Source: an uncultured Saprospiraceae bacterium (GTDB taxonomy: Bacteria; Bacteroidota; Bacteroidia; Chitinophagales; Saprospiraceae). Taken from it: a stretch of DNA of 41,342 nucleotides. The notes beneath the pieces are model-generated. The model had not been told where the DNA came from and did no database searches. It worked only from the letters and a program-made list of their open reading frames with translations. The translations under genes were made by a program, and so were the position numbers. Below are positions 41,066 through 41,342 of this stretch, in pieces (within the stretch, counting starts at the first letter, position 1; every line of letters begins with the position of its first letter). The stretch lies in NCBI GenBank assembly GCA_937923485.1, contig CALDUE010000002.1:1-41342 (forward strand), given 5' to 3'.

Positions 41066-41265
41066 CTAGGGATCGCGACGAAGTCGCAATCCCTAGGGGA
41101 ATTTTCAATTGCTAGTTGTTAATTGTTAATGTCCTAACGCGTAGGCGTTTGAGACGACCTAACGCGGAGGCACACCAACCTAGGGATCGCGACGAAGTCG
41201 CAATCCCTAGGGGAATTTTCAATTGCTAGTTGTTAATTGTTAATGTCCTAACGCGTAGGCGTTTG
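41066..41265. repeat. Perfect 86-bp direct repeat with internal hairpin
   Basis: 41066-41151 and 41180-41265 are identical over 86 bp, 28 bp apart. Each starts with a hairpin CTAGGGATCGCGAC-GAA-GTCGCAATCCCTAG and continues into heptamer-like TTGTTAATTGTTAATG and CCTAACGCGTAGGCG; the spacer carries a variant CCTAACGCGGAGGC. The 438-bp stretch 40905-41342 holds only repeats and no gene I can support. Confidence 0.88.
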
Positions 41266-41342
41266 GGAGGCGGCGACCAGCACCTAAAGCGCAATGTCCT
41301 TTAGCATTTACTGTCGATAGGCATTTCCCGTACTAAGCGAAC

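Noticed and set aside
40714-41115. Open frames on both strands across tRNA-Ser and the repeat block (133 and 104 residues)
   Set aside because: They run through a tRNA and a palindrome, have low-complexity translations and no homology I recognise.
40904-41342. Genomic island integrated at tRNA-Ser
   Set aside because: No integrase or repeat of the tRNA 3' end inside the window; the region beyond 41342 is not visible.

Overview
The window looks like chromosome from a member of the Bacteroidota, most probably a marine or otherwise aquatic flavobacterium-like organism. The signs are an Oar-like TonB-dependent receptor with a carboxypeptidase-regulatory N-domain, a secreted lamin-tail protein with a type IX secretion (T9SS) C-terminal tail, a PorE-like OmpA lipoprotein, the carboxynorspermidine route to spermidine, several TAnnTTTG (-7) promoter elements, few visible Shine-Dalgarno sites and tRNA genes without an encoded CCA. 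No phage, integrase, transposase, CRISPR array or rRNA was seen. Nearly all genes are housekeeping or core accessory genes and look intact.

Layout. 1-2287: TRAP uptake system, with the binding protein (dctP, cut by the window edge) convergent with dctQ-dctM. 2352-6388: TPR protein downstream of gyrA. 6523-10614: small secreted protein, photolyase, TPR lipoprotein, arrestin-like Spo0M-family protein, then a repeat-rich intergenic region. 10138-12970: an electron-transfer operon (cytochrome b-like/4Fe-4S membrane protein, CCG-domain protein, small orphan protein). 13150-16636: phosphoribosyltransferase, patatin-like lipase, T9SS-exported lamin-tail protein. 16939-23357: Oar-like receptor, GDPD lipoprotein, Dps, a beta-lactamase-fold lipoprotein lacking its catalytic residues, SUI1/YciH. 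23538-27884: polyamine cluster (carboxynorspermidine synthase, nspC, then prmC, each overlapping the next by 4 bp, with a divergent agmatinase-family gene). 27924-34498: flippase, saccharopine dehydrogenase, cytidine deaminase, kdsB, LysM/RlpA-like protein, thiolase. 34682-40710: PorE-like lipoprotein, leuS, tRNA-His, unknown lipoprotein. 40820-41342: tRNA-Ser followed by a dense, gene-free block of inverted and direct repeats.

The most striking signal is not a gene. A 13-bp near-palindrome, TTTTNGCGAAAGC, occurs exactly 11 times in 41 kb, in both orientations. Eight copies lie inside genes, where they encode recurring peptides (AFAKT, SRKQ), and three are intergenic. Two sister families (GCCTTTCGGCAAAAC, TTTTGGCGGAAGCTT) share the layout. 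This resembles HIP1 of cyanobacteria or DNA uptake sequences and is the best candidate for an undescribed genome-wide system. A second theme is intergenic DNA made of degenerate 7-bp repeats (GGTTCAA, GGATTTC, TTGTTAA) plus long hairpins, including downstream inverted copies of the 3' ends of two genes.

All calls come from reading sequence and translations by eye. No database search, folding program or statistics package was run.
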